Source: Dechloromonas aromatica (nom. nud.)
GTDB lineage: Bacteria > Pseudomonadota > Gammaproteobacteria > Burkholderiales > Rhodocyclaceae
Reading direction: 5' to 3'
Assembly (NCBI GenBank): GCA_017848965.1
Contig: JAFIHA010000006.1
Span: 1 to 54,095 of the forward strand
Length of the DNA: 54,095 bases
The translations under genes were made by a program, and so were the position numbers. The notes under the pieces were generated by a model that made no database searches, was not told the DNA's origin, and was given only the letters and a program-made list of their open reading frames with translations. Position 1 is the first letter of the stretch. Each line of letters begins with the position of its first letter. Below, piece after piece: positions 1-7,755 of the stretch.

Positions 1-332
1 AAGGCGCATCCGGATGTGCTATTGGAAACAATGGCGCTGGCCGCGCACTAAGATCAGCCACCTACTGGCCTTGGGCGTCAGCCTGAAGACGGCGATCCAG
101 CATGGCGTCAGCAGCAAGAGCTACTGGCACATGGCACGCACGCCGGCAATGCAGCAAGCGTTGAACAATGACTGGCTTGAGCGCCAGGGCGTGCCGAGCA
201 TCAAGCGGTTATGGTGCAAGGCACAGGGCTACACGTCTTAGTCGAGCGAGCCATCTCGTTGAACCGCCCACTGCGGACCCGCACGGTGGGTGGTGTGGGG
301 GCCGGGGGAGAGAAACCTCTGGCTACCCGATT
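1..332 (+). mobile_element. Group II intron, 3' end (partial, cut by window edge)
   Basis: This is the terminal part of a group II intron. The maturase C-terminus ends at 241. About 20 nt later comes a region that folds like domain V: ACCGCCCAC at about 264-272 pairs with GTGGGTGGT at about 284-292, around an inner TGCGG/CCGCA stem. A domain VI-like stem and the terminal sequence TACCCGATT end at 332. The following exon starts AGGCG, which would complete GTTAGGC, the integron core site, if the upstream exon ends in GTT. The maturase is antiparallel to the neighbouring cassette ORF, as is typical for group IIC-attC introns. The 5' part of the intron is outside the window. Confidence 0.75.
2..241 (+). 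CDS. ltrA: Group II intron reverse transcriptase/maturase, C-terminal fragment
   Basis: An open frame enters from the left edge and stops at TAG 239-241, giving 79 residues. The sequence is the characteristic C-terminus of bacterial group II intron proteins: it starts RRIRMCYWKQWRWPRTK, continues with SYWHMARTPAMQQAL and ends near WCKAQGYTS. This is the end of the maturase (domain X and beyond), which in the family binds intron RNA to promote splicing. The reverse transcriptase domain must lie upstream, outside the window. No frameshift is visible in the part present. The internal ATG at 14 is not a start, because the conserved residues continue upstream of it. Confidence 0.8.
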   Translation, partial: RRIRMCYWKQWRWPRTKISHLLALGVSLKTAIQHGVSSKSYWHMARTPAMQQALNNDWLERQGVPSIKRLWCKAQGYTS

Positions 333-355
333 AGGCGAATGGCTCACGGCAGTTT
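333..355. other. Candidate remnant of an attC site at the intron-cassette junction
   Basis: The 3' exon of the intron begins AGGCGAATGG. Read on the minus strand this is the start of an attC-type inverse core (GCCTAAC, fitting RYYYAAC) just after the stop codon of the cassette-like ORF. Group IIC-attC introns insert between GTT and RRRY of this core. The rest of the attC would be left of the intron, outside the window, so its folding cannot be checked here. Confidence 0.35.
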
Positions 356-712
356 TCAATCCAACACTTCGTCACCGAGGTCTGTACCAATGACCGCCTG
401 AAATGCCCTAGCAGCATAGGCAATCATGATGCGGATTTCATTCGATGGGTCGTCAAACTCTTCTTGGTATTCGGTGATGAGTTTCCCCCTTTTGTATCGA
501 AGAAAGGGGAGCCATTCACCGCTGACCAAGATTTCTGAATCGGCCTCCCCAAGTGGAATGGAGATTCTCTGTGAGGTCAGTGGATTGACGGCAACGTAGG
601 GCTCTGTTCTGAGACGAACGTCGTCCCGACTCGAGACGAATTGCTTCCATTCGTCCACAGAGATGCGTTCGGTGGCTTCTCCACGCCGTTCAACTATCAG
701 GCCGATGCTCAT
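356..712 (-). CDS. Hypothetical protein, probable integron gene cassette ORF
   Basis: This 118-residue protein starts at ATG 712 with AGGAA as a good ribosome binding site and stops at TGA 356-358. I do not recognise the family. It is soluble, with no signal peptide or membrane segment. A mixed acidic C-terminus holds EEFDDPSNEIR followed by a hydrophobic alanine-rich helix (IMIAYAARAFQAVI). It lies on the strand opposite to intI and directly next to the integrase upstream region, which is the geometry of the first cassette of an array. Its stop lies about 23 nt from the candidate attC core. Base composition is visibly lower in GC than the housekeeping genes to the right, consistent with a cassette of foreign origin. 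Function is unknown. Confidence 0.7.
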   Translation of the reverse strand: MSIGLIVERRGEATERISVDEWKQFVSSRDDVRLRTEPYVAVNPLTSQRISIPLGEADSEILVSGEWLPFLRYKRGKLITEYQEEFDDPSNEIRIMIAYAARAFQAVIGTDLGDEVLD

Positions 713-834
713 GGTTTCCTTTCGCCTAGCGTTAAATGTGGAACCTAATTGACGGGAAGCTATCCGTCATATAGGCTGGATAAAAAACCAGTATTATGTT
801 GTTTCAGTGACTTGGCAGATTTTAGGGGGGCGCG
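713..834. other. Candidate attI / cassette junction region upstream of intI
   Basis: This 122-nt region separates the cassette ORF from the integrase start, where attI and the cassette promoter normally lie. Two sequences resemble a core site: GTTAAAT on the plus strand at about 731-737 (fits GTTRRRY) and ATTAGGT on the minus strand at about 743-749 (one mismatch, in the expected orientation). I cannot decide between them without comparison to a related integron. Confidence 0.35.
776..791 (+). promoter_or_regulatory. LexA (SOS) box-like site upstream of intI
   Basis: CTGGATAAAAAACCAG has the CTG-N10-CAG form of a proteobacterial LexA box with an AT-rich centre. On the minus strand it reads CTGGTTTTTTATCCAG, one base from the E. 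coli uvrB operator as I remember it. A TATTAT -10-like hexamer follows at 792-797. It lies 43 bp before the intI start. SOS control of integron integrases by LexA is established for other integrons, so the position fits. Confidence 0.65.
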
Positions 835-1848
835 ATGAACACCTTGAATCCTTCGTTGCAGAAGCACCTTGGCACTACGGCCCCCAGGTTGCTTGACCGC
901 GTGCGCGAGAAAATTCGCTTGAAGCACTACAGCTTGCGCACCGAAGAGGCTTATACCGACTGGATTAGACGATTTATTCTGCATCATGGCAAGCGCCATC
1001 CTGATGGGATGGGCGCTGTTGAGGTGGAGGCGTTTCTGACGCATCTTGCGGTGGCGGGAAAGGTGGCGGCGTCGACGCAAAATCAGGCCAAAAGCGCCTT
1101 GCTGTTCCTGTATCGCGAAGTTCTTGAAATCGATCTTCCGTGGCTTGATAACGTCGAGCGCGCCAAGGCGCCGAAACGTTTGCCCGTGGTGCTGACCAGG
1201 GATGAGGTGCATGCCATCCTGAATCGTTTGATCGGAACGCATCGTCTGATCGGTGGCTTGTTGTACGGTTCGGGGATGCGCATCATGGAGTGCTTGCGTC
1301 TACGGGTGAAGGACATCGAGTTTTCGCGGCGGGAAATCCTCATTCGCGATGGCAAGGGCTTCAAGGATCGGGTCACCATGCTTCCCGCCTCATCCATCGA
1401 ACCGCTACAGGCGCATTTGCTGCGGGTTCGCGAACTGCATGAGCGCGATCTGGCTGATGCCGTGGCGCCGGTTTTCCTGCCTTATGCCCTGTCGCGGAAG
1501 TATCCGGGGGCCGGGCGTGAATGGGGGTGGCAGTACGTGTTTCCGGCCGCCGGGTTGTCGGAAGATCCGCGCACTGGCGAGATTCGGCGCCATCATCTCC
1601 TTGATCAGGCATTCCAGCGTGCGATGAAGCAGGCTGTCCGGGAGGCTGGTCTTGCCAAGCCGGCGACGCCGCACACCTTGCGCCATTCCTTCGCCACCCA
1701 CTTGCTGGAGTCGGGTTACGACATCCGTACCGTGCAGGAACTGCTGGGCCACTCGGATGTGTCGACGACGATGATCTACACGCATGTGCTCAACCGGGGC
1801 GGGCGGGGCGTGGTGTCGCCGCTCGACGCGGTGCGTGCTTTACAGTAG
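835..1848 (+). CDS. intI: Integron integrase IntI (tyrosine recombinase)
   Basis: This 337-residue tyrosine recombinase catalyses insertion and excision of gene cassettes at attI and attC sites. The N-terminal core-binding domain (about 15-105) starts [22 protein letters not shown]. The catalytic domain carries the first Arg box ([15 protein letters not shown]), the Lys loop (RDGKGFKDR), the [17 protein letters not shown] box, the [17 protein letters not shown] box and its nucleophilic Tyr. The insertion before the HxLR box ([20 protein letters not shown]) is the additional motif that separates IntI from XerC/D and phage integrases. Length is normal and all catalytic residues are present, so it looks functional. 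It is divergent from the cassette ORF and preceded by a LexA-like box. Confidence 0.93.
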   Translation: MNTLNPSLQKHLGTTAPRLLDRVREKIRLKHYSLRTEEAYTDWIRRFILHHGKRHPDGMGAVEVEAFLTHLAVAGKVAASTQNQAKSALLFLYREVLEIDLPWLDNVERAKAPKRLPVVLTRDEVHAILNRLIGTHRLIGGLLYGSGMRIMECLRLRVKDIEFSRREILIRDGKGFKDRVTMLPASSIEPLQAHLLRVRELHERDLADAVAPVFLPYALSRKYPGAGREWGWQYVFPAAGLSEDPRTGEIRRHHLLDQAFQRAMKQAVREAGLAKPATPHTLRHSFATHLLESGYDIRTVQELLGHSDVSTTMIYTHVLNRGGRGVVSPLDAVRALQ

Positions 1849-1895
1849 CCGGCTTCGGCAATACTCTCCGGCAAAAGCTGGATGGTGGAGGAGTA

Positions 1896-2135
1896 ATGAG
1901 GATATCAAGCAAGGGGCAGGTAAGGATTCCGCGCGCAATCCGCGAGAAGGCCGGCCTGTTGCCGCATGGCGAGGTCGAGTTTGAACTGCGCGATAACGGC
2001 GAGGTGGTGATTCGCCCGGTACCGGCGGTTGTCGGCAGGGTGCGTGAGGCGTTTGCGCGCGTGCGCGGTTCGGCCAATGCGGTGCGGTTCAAGGGGATGA
2101 GCACCGATCAATTCATGAACCTTTTGCGTGGTTGA
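1896..2135 (+). CDS. AbrB/MazE/SpoVT-family DNA-binding protein (orphan antitoxin-like)
   Basis: A 79-residue protein with a strong GGAGGAG ribosome binding site just before ATG 1896. The first 45 residues form a SpoVT-AbrB swapped-hairpin fold: RISSKGQVRIPRAIREKAGL, then HGEVEFELRDNGEVVIRPV. The C-terminal tail (VRGSANAVRFKGMSTDQFMNLLRG) resembles the toxin-binding tail of MazE/VapB antitoxins that pair with PIN-domain toxins. No toxin gene follows: rarA begins 3 nt after the stop and reads in the same direction. It may be an orphan antitoxin left from an excised pair, or a stand-alone regulator. The family is clear; the role is inferred. Confidence 0.8.
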   Translation: MRISSKGQVRIPRAIREKAGLLPHGEVEFELRDNGEVVIRPVPAVVGRVREAFARVRGSANAVRFKGMSTDQFMNLLRG

Positions 2136-2138
2136 ACC

Positions 2139-3452
2139 TTGAGCGATTTGTTTTCTTCTACCGAAGTCGACCGTTCCGCGCCGCTGGCCGAACAGTTGCG
2201 TCCGCAGACGCCGGACGAGGTGATCGGCCAGCAGCATCTGCTCGGGCCGGGCAAGCCCTTGCGTCTGGCGTTTGCGTCCGGCCAGCCGCATTCGATGATC
2301 CTGTGGGGACCGCCGGGCGTTGGCAAGACGACGCTGGCGCGGATGATGGCGACGCAGTTCCAGTGCGAGTTCATCGCGCTGTCGGCGGTGTTTTCCGGCA
2401 TCAAGGAAGTGCGCGAGGCGGTGGCGCAGGCCGAACTGTGGAAGGTGCAGGGCAAGCGGACCATCCTCTTCGTCGATGAAATCCATCGTTTCAACAAGGC
2501 GCAGCAGGACGGTTTTCTGCCCTTTGTCGAGAGTGGGCTGTTCACCTTTATCGGCGCGACCACGGAAAACCCGTCGTTCGAGCTGAACTCGGCGCTGCTG
2601 TCGCGCGCTTCGGTGTATGTCCTGAAGTCGCTCGACGAGGCCGAGATGGGGCAATTGTTCGATCGCGCCGGGGCGCAGGCGCTGGCCGATCTGGCGTTTG
2701 ACGAGGCCGCGCGGACGCGCCTGATCGGCCTGGCCGACGGCGACGCGCGGCGCCTGCTCAACCTGCTCGAACAGGTGCGGACGGCGGCGCGGGCGGCGGG
2801 CGTTTCTGCGGTCGACGGCGCTTTCATCGAAGCCGCCATGGCGCAGAGCCTGCGTCGTTTCGACAAGGGCGGCGACGCCTTCTACGACCAGATTTCGGCG
2901 CTGCACAAGTCGGTGCGCGGTTCCAGCCCGGACGGCGCGCTCTACTGGTTCTGCCGCATGCTCGATGGTGGCGCCGACCCGCGTTACCTGGCGCGGCGGA
3001 TCATCCGCATGGCCTGGGAAGACATCGGCCTGGCCGATCCGCGGGCGATGCAGATTGCCAACGACGCGGCCGAAACCTACGAGCGCCTCGGTTCGCCGGA
3101 AGGCGAGCTGGCCCTGGCGCAGGCGGTGACTTACCTGGCGGTGGCGGCCAAGTCGAACGCCGGCTACAACGCCTACAACGCGGCGCGCGCCTTCGTCGCC
3201 AAGGATGGCTCACGGCCGGTGCCGGTGCATCTGCGTAACGCGCCGACCAAACTGATGAAGGAACTCGGCTACGGCAAGGCCTACCGCTACGCGCACAACG
3301 AGCCGGAAGCCTACGCCGCTGGCGAGAGCTACCTGCCGGACGGCATGGCGGAGCCGGGCTGGTACGCGCCGACGCCGCGCGGGCTGGAGGGCAAGATCGG
3401 TGAAAAACTCGCCCACCTGCGCGATCTGGATCGCAAGGCGGGCAAGAAGTAG
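2139..3452 (+). CDS. rarA: Replication-associated recombination protein A (RarA/MgsA)
   Basis: A 437-residue clamp-loader-like AAA+ ATPase acting at stalled replication forks. Walker A is GPPGVGKTT at residues 57-65 and Walker B/DEXX is LFVDEIHRFNKAQQD near residue 112. A sensor/arginine-finger region (ATTENPSFELNSALLSRA) follows. The C-terminal MgsA_C domain includes LARRIIRMAWEDIGLADPRA and HLRNAPTKLMKELGYGK. Length is typical. The chosen start is TTG 2139, directly behind the AbrB-type gene, because MSDLFSSTEV is followed by the conserved PLAEQLRPQTPDEVIGQ. No clear Shine-Dalgarno is visible, which suggests translational coupling to the gene in front. Confidence 0.93.
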   Translation: MSDLFSSTEVDRSAPLAEQLRPQTPDEVIGQQHLLGPGKPLRLAFASGQPHSMILWGPPGVGKTTLARMMATQFQCEFIALSAVFSGIKEVREAVAQAELWKVQGKRTILFVDEIHRFNKAQQDGFLPFVESGLFTFIGATTENPSFELNSALLSRASVYVLKSLDEAEMGQLFDRAGAQALADLAFDEAARTRLIGLADGDARRLLNLLEQVRTAARAAGVSAVDGAFIEAAMAQSLRRFDKGGDAFYDQISALHKSVRGSSPDGALYWFCRMLDGGADPRYLARRIIRMAWEDIGLADPRAMQIANDAAETYERLGSPEGELALAQAVTYLAVAAKSNAGYNAYNAARAFVAKDGSRPVPVHLRNAPTKLMKELGYGKAYRYAHNEPEAYAAGESYLPDGMAEPGWYAPTPRGLEGKIGEKLAHLRDLDRKAGKK

Positions 3453-3458
3453 CTGGGG

Positions 3459-4418
3459 TCAGTCGATCTTCTTGTGATCGATGTTGCCCTTGAAGACGGG
3501 CTCGCCGTATTTTTCCGGGCGCTTGGCGGTTTCCTTGGCACTGCCGTTGCCGGCCTTGATGTTGCGGTCCATCCATTTCAGCATGTCCACCCACATCGCC
3601 CGCTGGTCGCGCGGCGATGGCATCATCGTCGCGTTCGGCAGTTCGATGGTGACCACCGGCACGTTCTTGTGCAGGCCGCCGTAATTGCCCAGCGAACCCG
3701 GGTAGACGCCGAGACGGTTGAGCGCCAGGCGGCCGAAGCGCAGCGGTTGCGGCGCCGGGCCGTCGTAGTCGAGCAGGTTGTAAGGGGCGTGGATGCTGAT
3801 GATGACGTCGGGCTTGTAGTCGGCGATCTGTTTCTCCAGCCAGCGCGTCTCGATTTCCGAGCCGCCGGATTCTCCGGGGAAGCGCCGCGGGTCGCGGCCG
3901 GTGCGTTCGATCCAGTATTTCTTGGCGTCGCTGTCCCAGTCCGGGGTCGGGAAGTTGCGGTTGAGATCGACGCCCTTGCTGTTGACCCGGGTTGAAGGGC
4001 GGATCAGCAGGCCATCCGGGTTGGACGCCGGAATCATCCGCCAGTGGTACTTCTTGCCGGAATCCTCTCCGACCCATTCGAGCCAGCGGAAGACGATGGA
4101 AACGGCGGTCAGTTCGTCGCCGTGGATGCCGCCGACGACCAGCACGCGCGGTGCCTTGTCCGGGTGCTTGCTGACCGCCTTGATGTCGCGCCAGACCAGG
4201 GCGCGACCGCCAGCGGTACGCTCGCTGCCGGTGACGAAGGACTGCTTGCGGCAGTGGTCGGCGTCGACGCTGTGCGGGCGGGCGCCAGGGTCGCCGCACC
4301 AGGCGGGGGTGACGCTGGGGGGGGTGGGGGGGGGGGGGGCTGGGTTGGCTGAGGCGGAAGCGATGCAGGCGGCGGCAAGTGTCACGGAAAGCAGGGTTGG
4401 GATGAAATGGCGAGTCAT
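3459..4418 (-). CDS. M14-family zinc carboxypeptidase / murein peptide amidase, secreted
   Basis: The 319-residue protein starts at ATG 4418, where MTRHFIPTLLSVTLAAACIA forms a signal peptide ending near ASASA. The longer reading from 4553 adds a non-conserved leader. Zinc-binding residues of the M14 fold are visible: GGIHGDE (HxxE) and the later His in IISIHAP. The catalytic Glu is in TIELPNA, and the substrate Arg/Asn region is RVNSKGVDLNRNFPTPDW. It probably cleaves peptidoglycan peptides or amidates in the periplasm (MpaA-like); the substrate is inferred. Directly after the signal peptide the coding strand carries C14-A-C8 (4317-4339), encoding a Pro-rich segment. It is convergent with rarA, 6 nt apart. 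Confidence 0.85.
   Translation of the reverse strand: MTRHFIPTLLSVTLAAACIASASANPAPPPPTPPSVTPAWCGDPGARPHSVDADHCRKQSFVTGSERTAGGRALVWRDIKAVSKHPDKAPRVLVVGGIHGDELTAVSIVFRWLEWVGEDSGKKYHWRMIPASNPDGLLIRPSTRVNSKGVDLNRNFPTPDWDSDAKKYWIERTGRDPRRFPGESGGSEIETRWLEKQIADYKPDVIISIHAPYNLLDYDGPAPQPLRFGRLALNRLGVYPGSLGNYGGLHKNVPVVTIELPNATMMPSPRDQRAMWVDMLKWMDRNIKAGNGSAKETAKRPEKYGEPVFKGNIDHKKID
4317..4339. repeat. Homopolymer tract G8-T-G14 inside the M14 peptidase gene
   Basis: The plus strand reads eight G, one T, then fourteen G, within the first 50 codons of the minus-strand peptidase gene. A 14-nt mononucleotide run in a reading frame is a slippage hot spot. One base gained or lost would truncate the enzyme just after its signal peptide. 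The frame is intact at the length shown. The exact length is also prone to sequencing error. Confidence 0.9.
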
Positions 4419-4490
4419 GCGTTTTGAATATTTATGAGCGAGGCGTAATGATAACCGGGTCAGTCCGATTCTGGGCGTTGGCGTGTCGCG

Positions 4491-5854
<1,364 letters not shown>

Positions 5855-5870
5855 TCGTTGCGGCGCCGGT

Positions 5871-7292
5871 TCAGCGTCCGAGCTTGAGTTCCGGCGCCTC
5901 GCCGCTCATGCCGATCTTGCCGTCCATCGGCGAGATGGCGGCGGTCAGCGGTGGCGCGTTGCGGACCAGGATGTCGTAATAGCTGCGGATGTTTTCGACC
6001 ATGATCACCGCTTCGCCGCCGCGCGCCCGGCCGGATTTGAGCCGGCTGTAATACTTGGGCTTGGCCAGCAGCGGCAGGACCCGCTTCATGTCGTACCAGG
6101 CGCCGGGGTCGGCGTTCAATTGCTTGCCGATGGTCCGTGCCGCGTTGAGGTGGCCGGGGCCGATGTTGTAGCCGGCGATCGCCAGCCAGGTGCGGTCGGG
6201 TTCCGGCATGTCGTGCGGCAGGCTGTTGCGGATCATGTTCAGGTAGCGGGCGCCGGCCAGGACGCTCTCGCGCGGGTCGAGGCGGTTGCTGACGCCGAGC
6301 CGGTCGGCGGTTTCCTCGGTCAGCATCATCAGCCCGCGGACATTGGTATAGCTGGTGGCGAACGGGTCCCAGTGCGATTCCTGCCAGGCCAGCGCGGCGA
6401 TCAGCCGCCAGTCGATGCCGGTCTGCCGTTCCGCATCCAGAAAATGCTTGCGCAACTGTGGCAGCGTGGTCTTGATGTGGCCGAGGAATTTTTCGACGTC
6501 GTCCTGCTGCAGGCGGCGGACGTGGCCGAAATAGCGTTCTTCTAGGCGGGCCAGCGTGCCATCGGCGCGGATTCTTTCGAGATAGGCTTCGATCCGCGCC
6601 TTCAGTTCCGGATTCGGCACCGGCCCCAGCCACCAGACGACCGGCGCCTCGCTGCTCAGCGGCAGGGTGGTGCGCAGGCTGGGAACATACTGGTTGGCGA
6701 TGTCGGCGAACTTGCCGTCCATCGCGACGTAGGAAATCTTCTGTTCGCCGAGCGCTTCGAGCAGGTCGATGACGTCGCCCTGACCGATTTCGATCAATTG
6801 CAGGCCGGGGATTTTTTCCATCAGACGGCGGATCGTTGCTGCCTGCCGGGTTCCGGCCAGCGCGTGCACGGTCTTGCCGGCCAGTTGGTCGAGCGAGGTC
6901 AGCGGCAACGAGGCCTCGTGCTGGGCGAGCACATCGTAGGTCTTGAACAGTGGCGGGCCGCTCTGCATCTCCGGATTGCTTCCCGGCGACAGCCAGGAGG
7001 CGGCGATGTGGTAGGAGCCGTTGAGCAACTGCCGGCTGAGTTCGCCGGGTGAGAGAACGTTGAATTTGACCGGGACGCCCAGTTCTTCGGCCAGTCCGTT
7101 GACCAGATCGTATTCCAGCCCGCTGATGCTGCCCGATTCGTCGAGCTGGTAGGTGAGCGGGCCGGGGCGCGTCAATACGACGAGGTTCTGCTTGCCCGGC
7201 GTCGGGTAGGGAAGCGGTACCGGCCATCCCCTGTCGCAGGCAGCGAGCAGCAGAGTGAGCAGAAATGCGACAAGGCTGTTAAACCGCGCCAT
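5871..7292 (-). CDS. mltF: Membrane-bound lytic murein transglycosylase F
   Basis: A 473-residue lipoprotein that cleaves peptidoglycan glycan strands with 1,6-anhydro-muramic acid formation. The signal peptide ends in a lipobox (LLTLLLAAC), so Cys19 would be lipidated. Residues about 35-265 form an SBP_bac_3-like regulatory domain (LVVLTRPGPLTYQLDESGSI). The C-terminal SLT lysozyme-like domain has the catalytic Glu in ALAWQESHWDPFATS, then NVRGLMMLT and AIAGYNIGPGHL. Order and length match E. coli MltF. Its start lies 27 nt from the divergent tRNA-Ser gene, so the promoters overlap. Confidence 0.92.
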   Translation of the reverse strand: MARFNSLVAFLLTLLLAACDRGWPVPLPYPTPGKQNLVVLTRPGPLTYQLDESGSISGLEYDLVNGLAEELGVPVKFNVLSPGELSRQLLNGSYHIAASWLSPGSNPEMQSGPPLFKTYDVLAQHEASLPLTSLDQLAGKTVHALAGTRQAATIRRLMEKIPGLQLIEIGQGDVIDLLEALGEQKISYVAMDGKFADIANQYVPSLRTTLPLSSEAPVVWWLGPVPNPELKARIEAYLERIRADGTLARLEERYFGHVRRLQQDDVEKFLGHIKTTLPQLRKHFLDAERQTGIDWRLIAALAWQESHWDPFATSYTNVRGLMMLTEETADRLGVSNRLDPRESVLAGARYLNMIRNSLPHDMPEPDRTWLAIAGYNIGPGHLNAARTIGKQLNADPGAWYDMKRVLPLLAKPKYYSRLKSGRARGGEAVIMVENIRSYYDILVRNAPPLTAAISPMDGKIGMSGEAPELKLGR

Positions 7293-7319
7293 AACTTGTG
7301 CTATTATCTCGGCCGCTGC

Positions 7320-7407
<88 letters not shown>

Positions 7408-7435
7408 GCAAACGATTGACGATGAAAGTTGAGAT

Positions 7436-7464
7436 GCCGGCCCTTTTCAGGCTGGCTTTTTTTT
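7436..7464 (+). terminator. Rho-independent terminator after tRNA-Ser
   Basis: GCCGGCC (7436-7442) pairs with GGCTGGC (7450-7456), one G-T wobble, around a CTTTTCA loop, and eight T follow (7457-7464). It lies 28 nt behind the tRNA and ends its transcript. Confidence 0.85.
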
Positions 7465-7601
7465 CGTCCTGTTTTTCGTTGGAATAGCGTTTGGCAAGCA
7501 TGAATTCCCCGCTGGGCAGAAATCTTGCGGCGATGTTACCGCAAGGGCCGTGCCGCATTGGTAAGGAAATGCGCGATTCTTGAGTCGGCGGCGGGCGCCG
7601 G

Positions 7602-7700
7602 CTATTCGCCCGGCCCGGGCCAGATCCAGCCGAGCAGGTAAAGCAGCATCAGAACAGTGCCGATGAAGAGCAGCGGAACAAGGATGAGGGAAGCGGACAT
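7602..7700 (-). CDS. Small single-pass membrane protein (32 residues)
   Basis: A short ORF starts at ATG 7700 and stops at TAG 7602-7604. It encodes 32 residues starting MSASLILVPLLFIGTVLMLL and ending WIWPGPGE, that is, one hydrophobic helix of about 22 residues with a short polar tail. Codons are GC-rich in third position like real genes here. The ribosome binding site is weak (AGGGA about 12-15 nt upstream). It lies 55 nt downstream of the hybrid kinase gene on the same strand and could be cotranscribed. No family is recognised; it could be a chance ORF. Confidence 0.4.
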   Translation of the reverse strand: MSASLILVPLLFIGTVLMLLYLLGWIWPGPGE

Positions 7701-7755
7701 GCGCCGATTATCCCTGCTTCATTATTCCCTTTGAATTGTACGATGGTCGTACCGA

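Noticed and set aside
1905..2906. A 333-codon minus-strand frame
   Set aside because: Antisense to rarA and the AbrB-type gene; no family resemblance.
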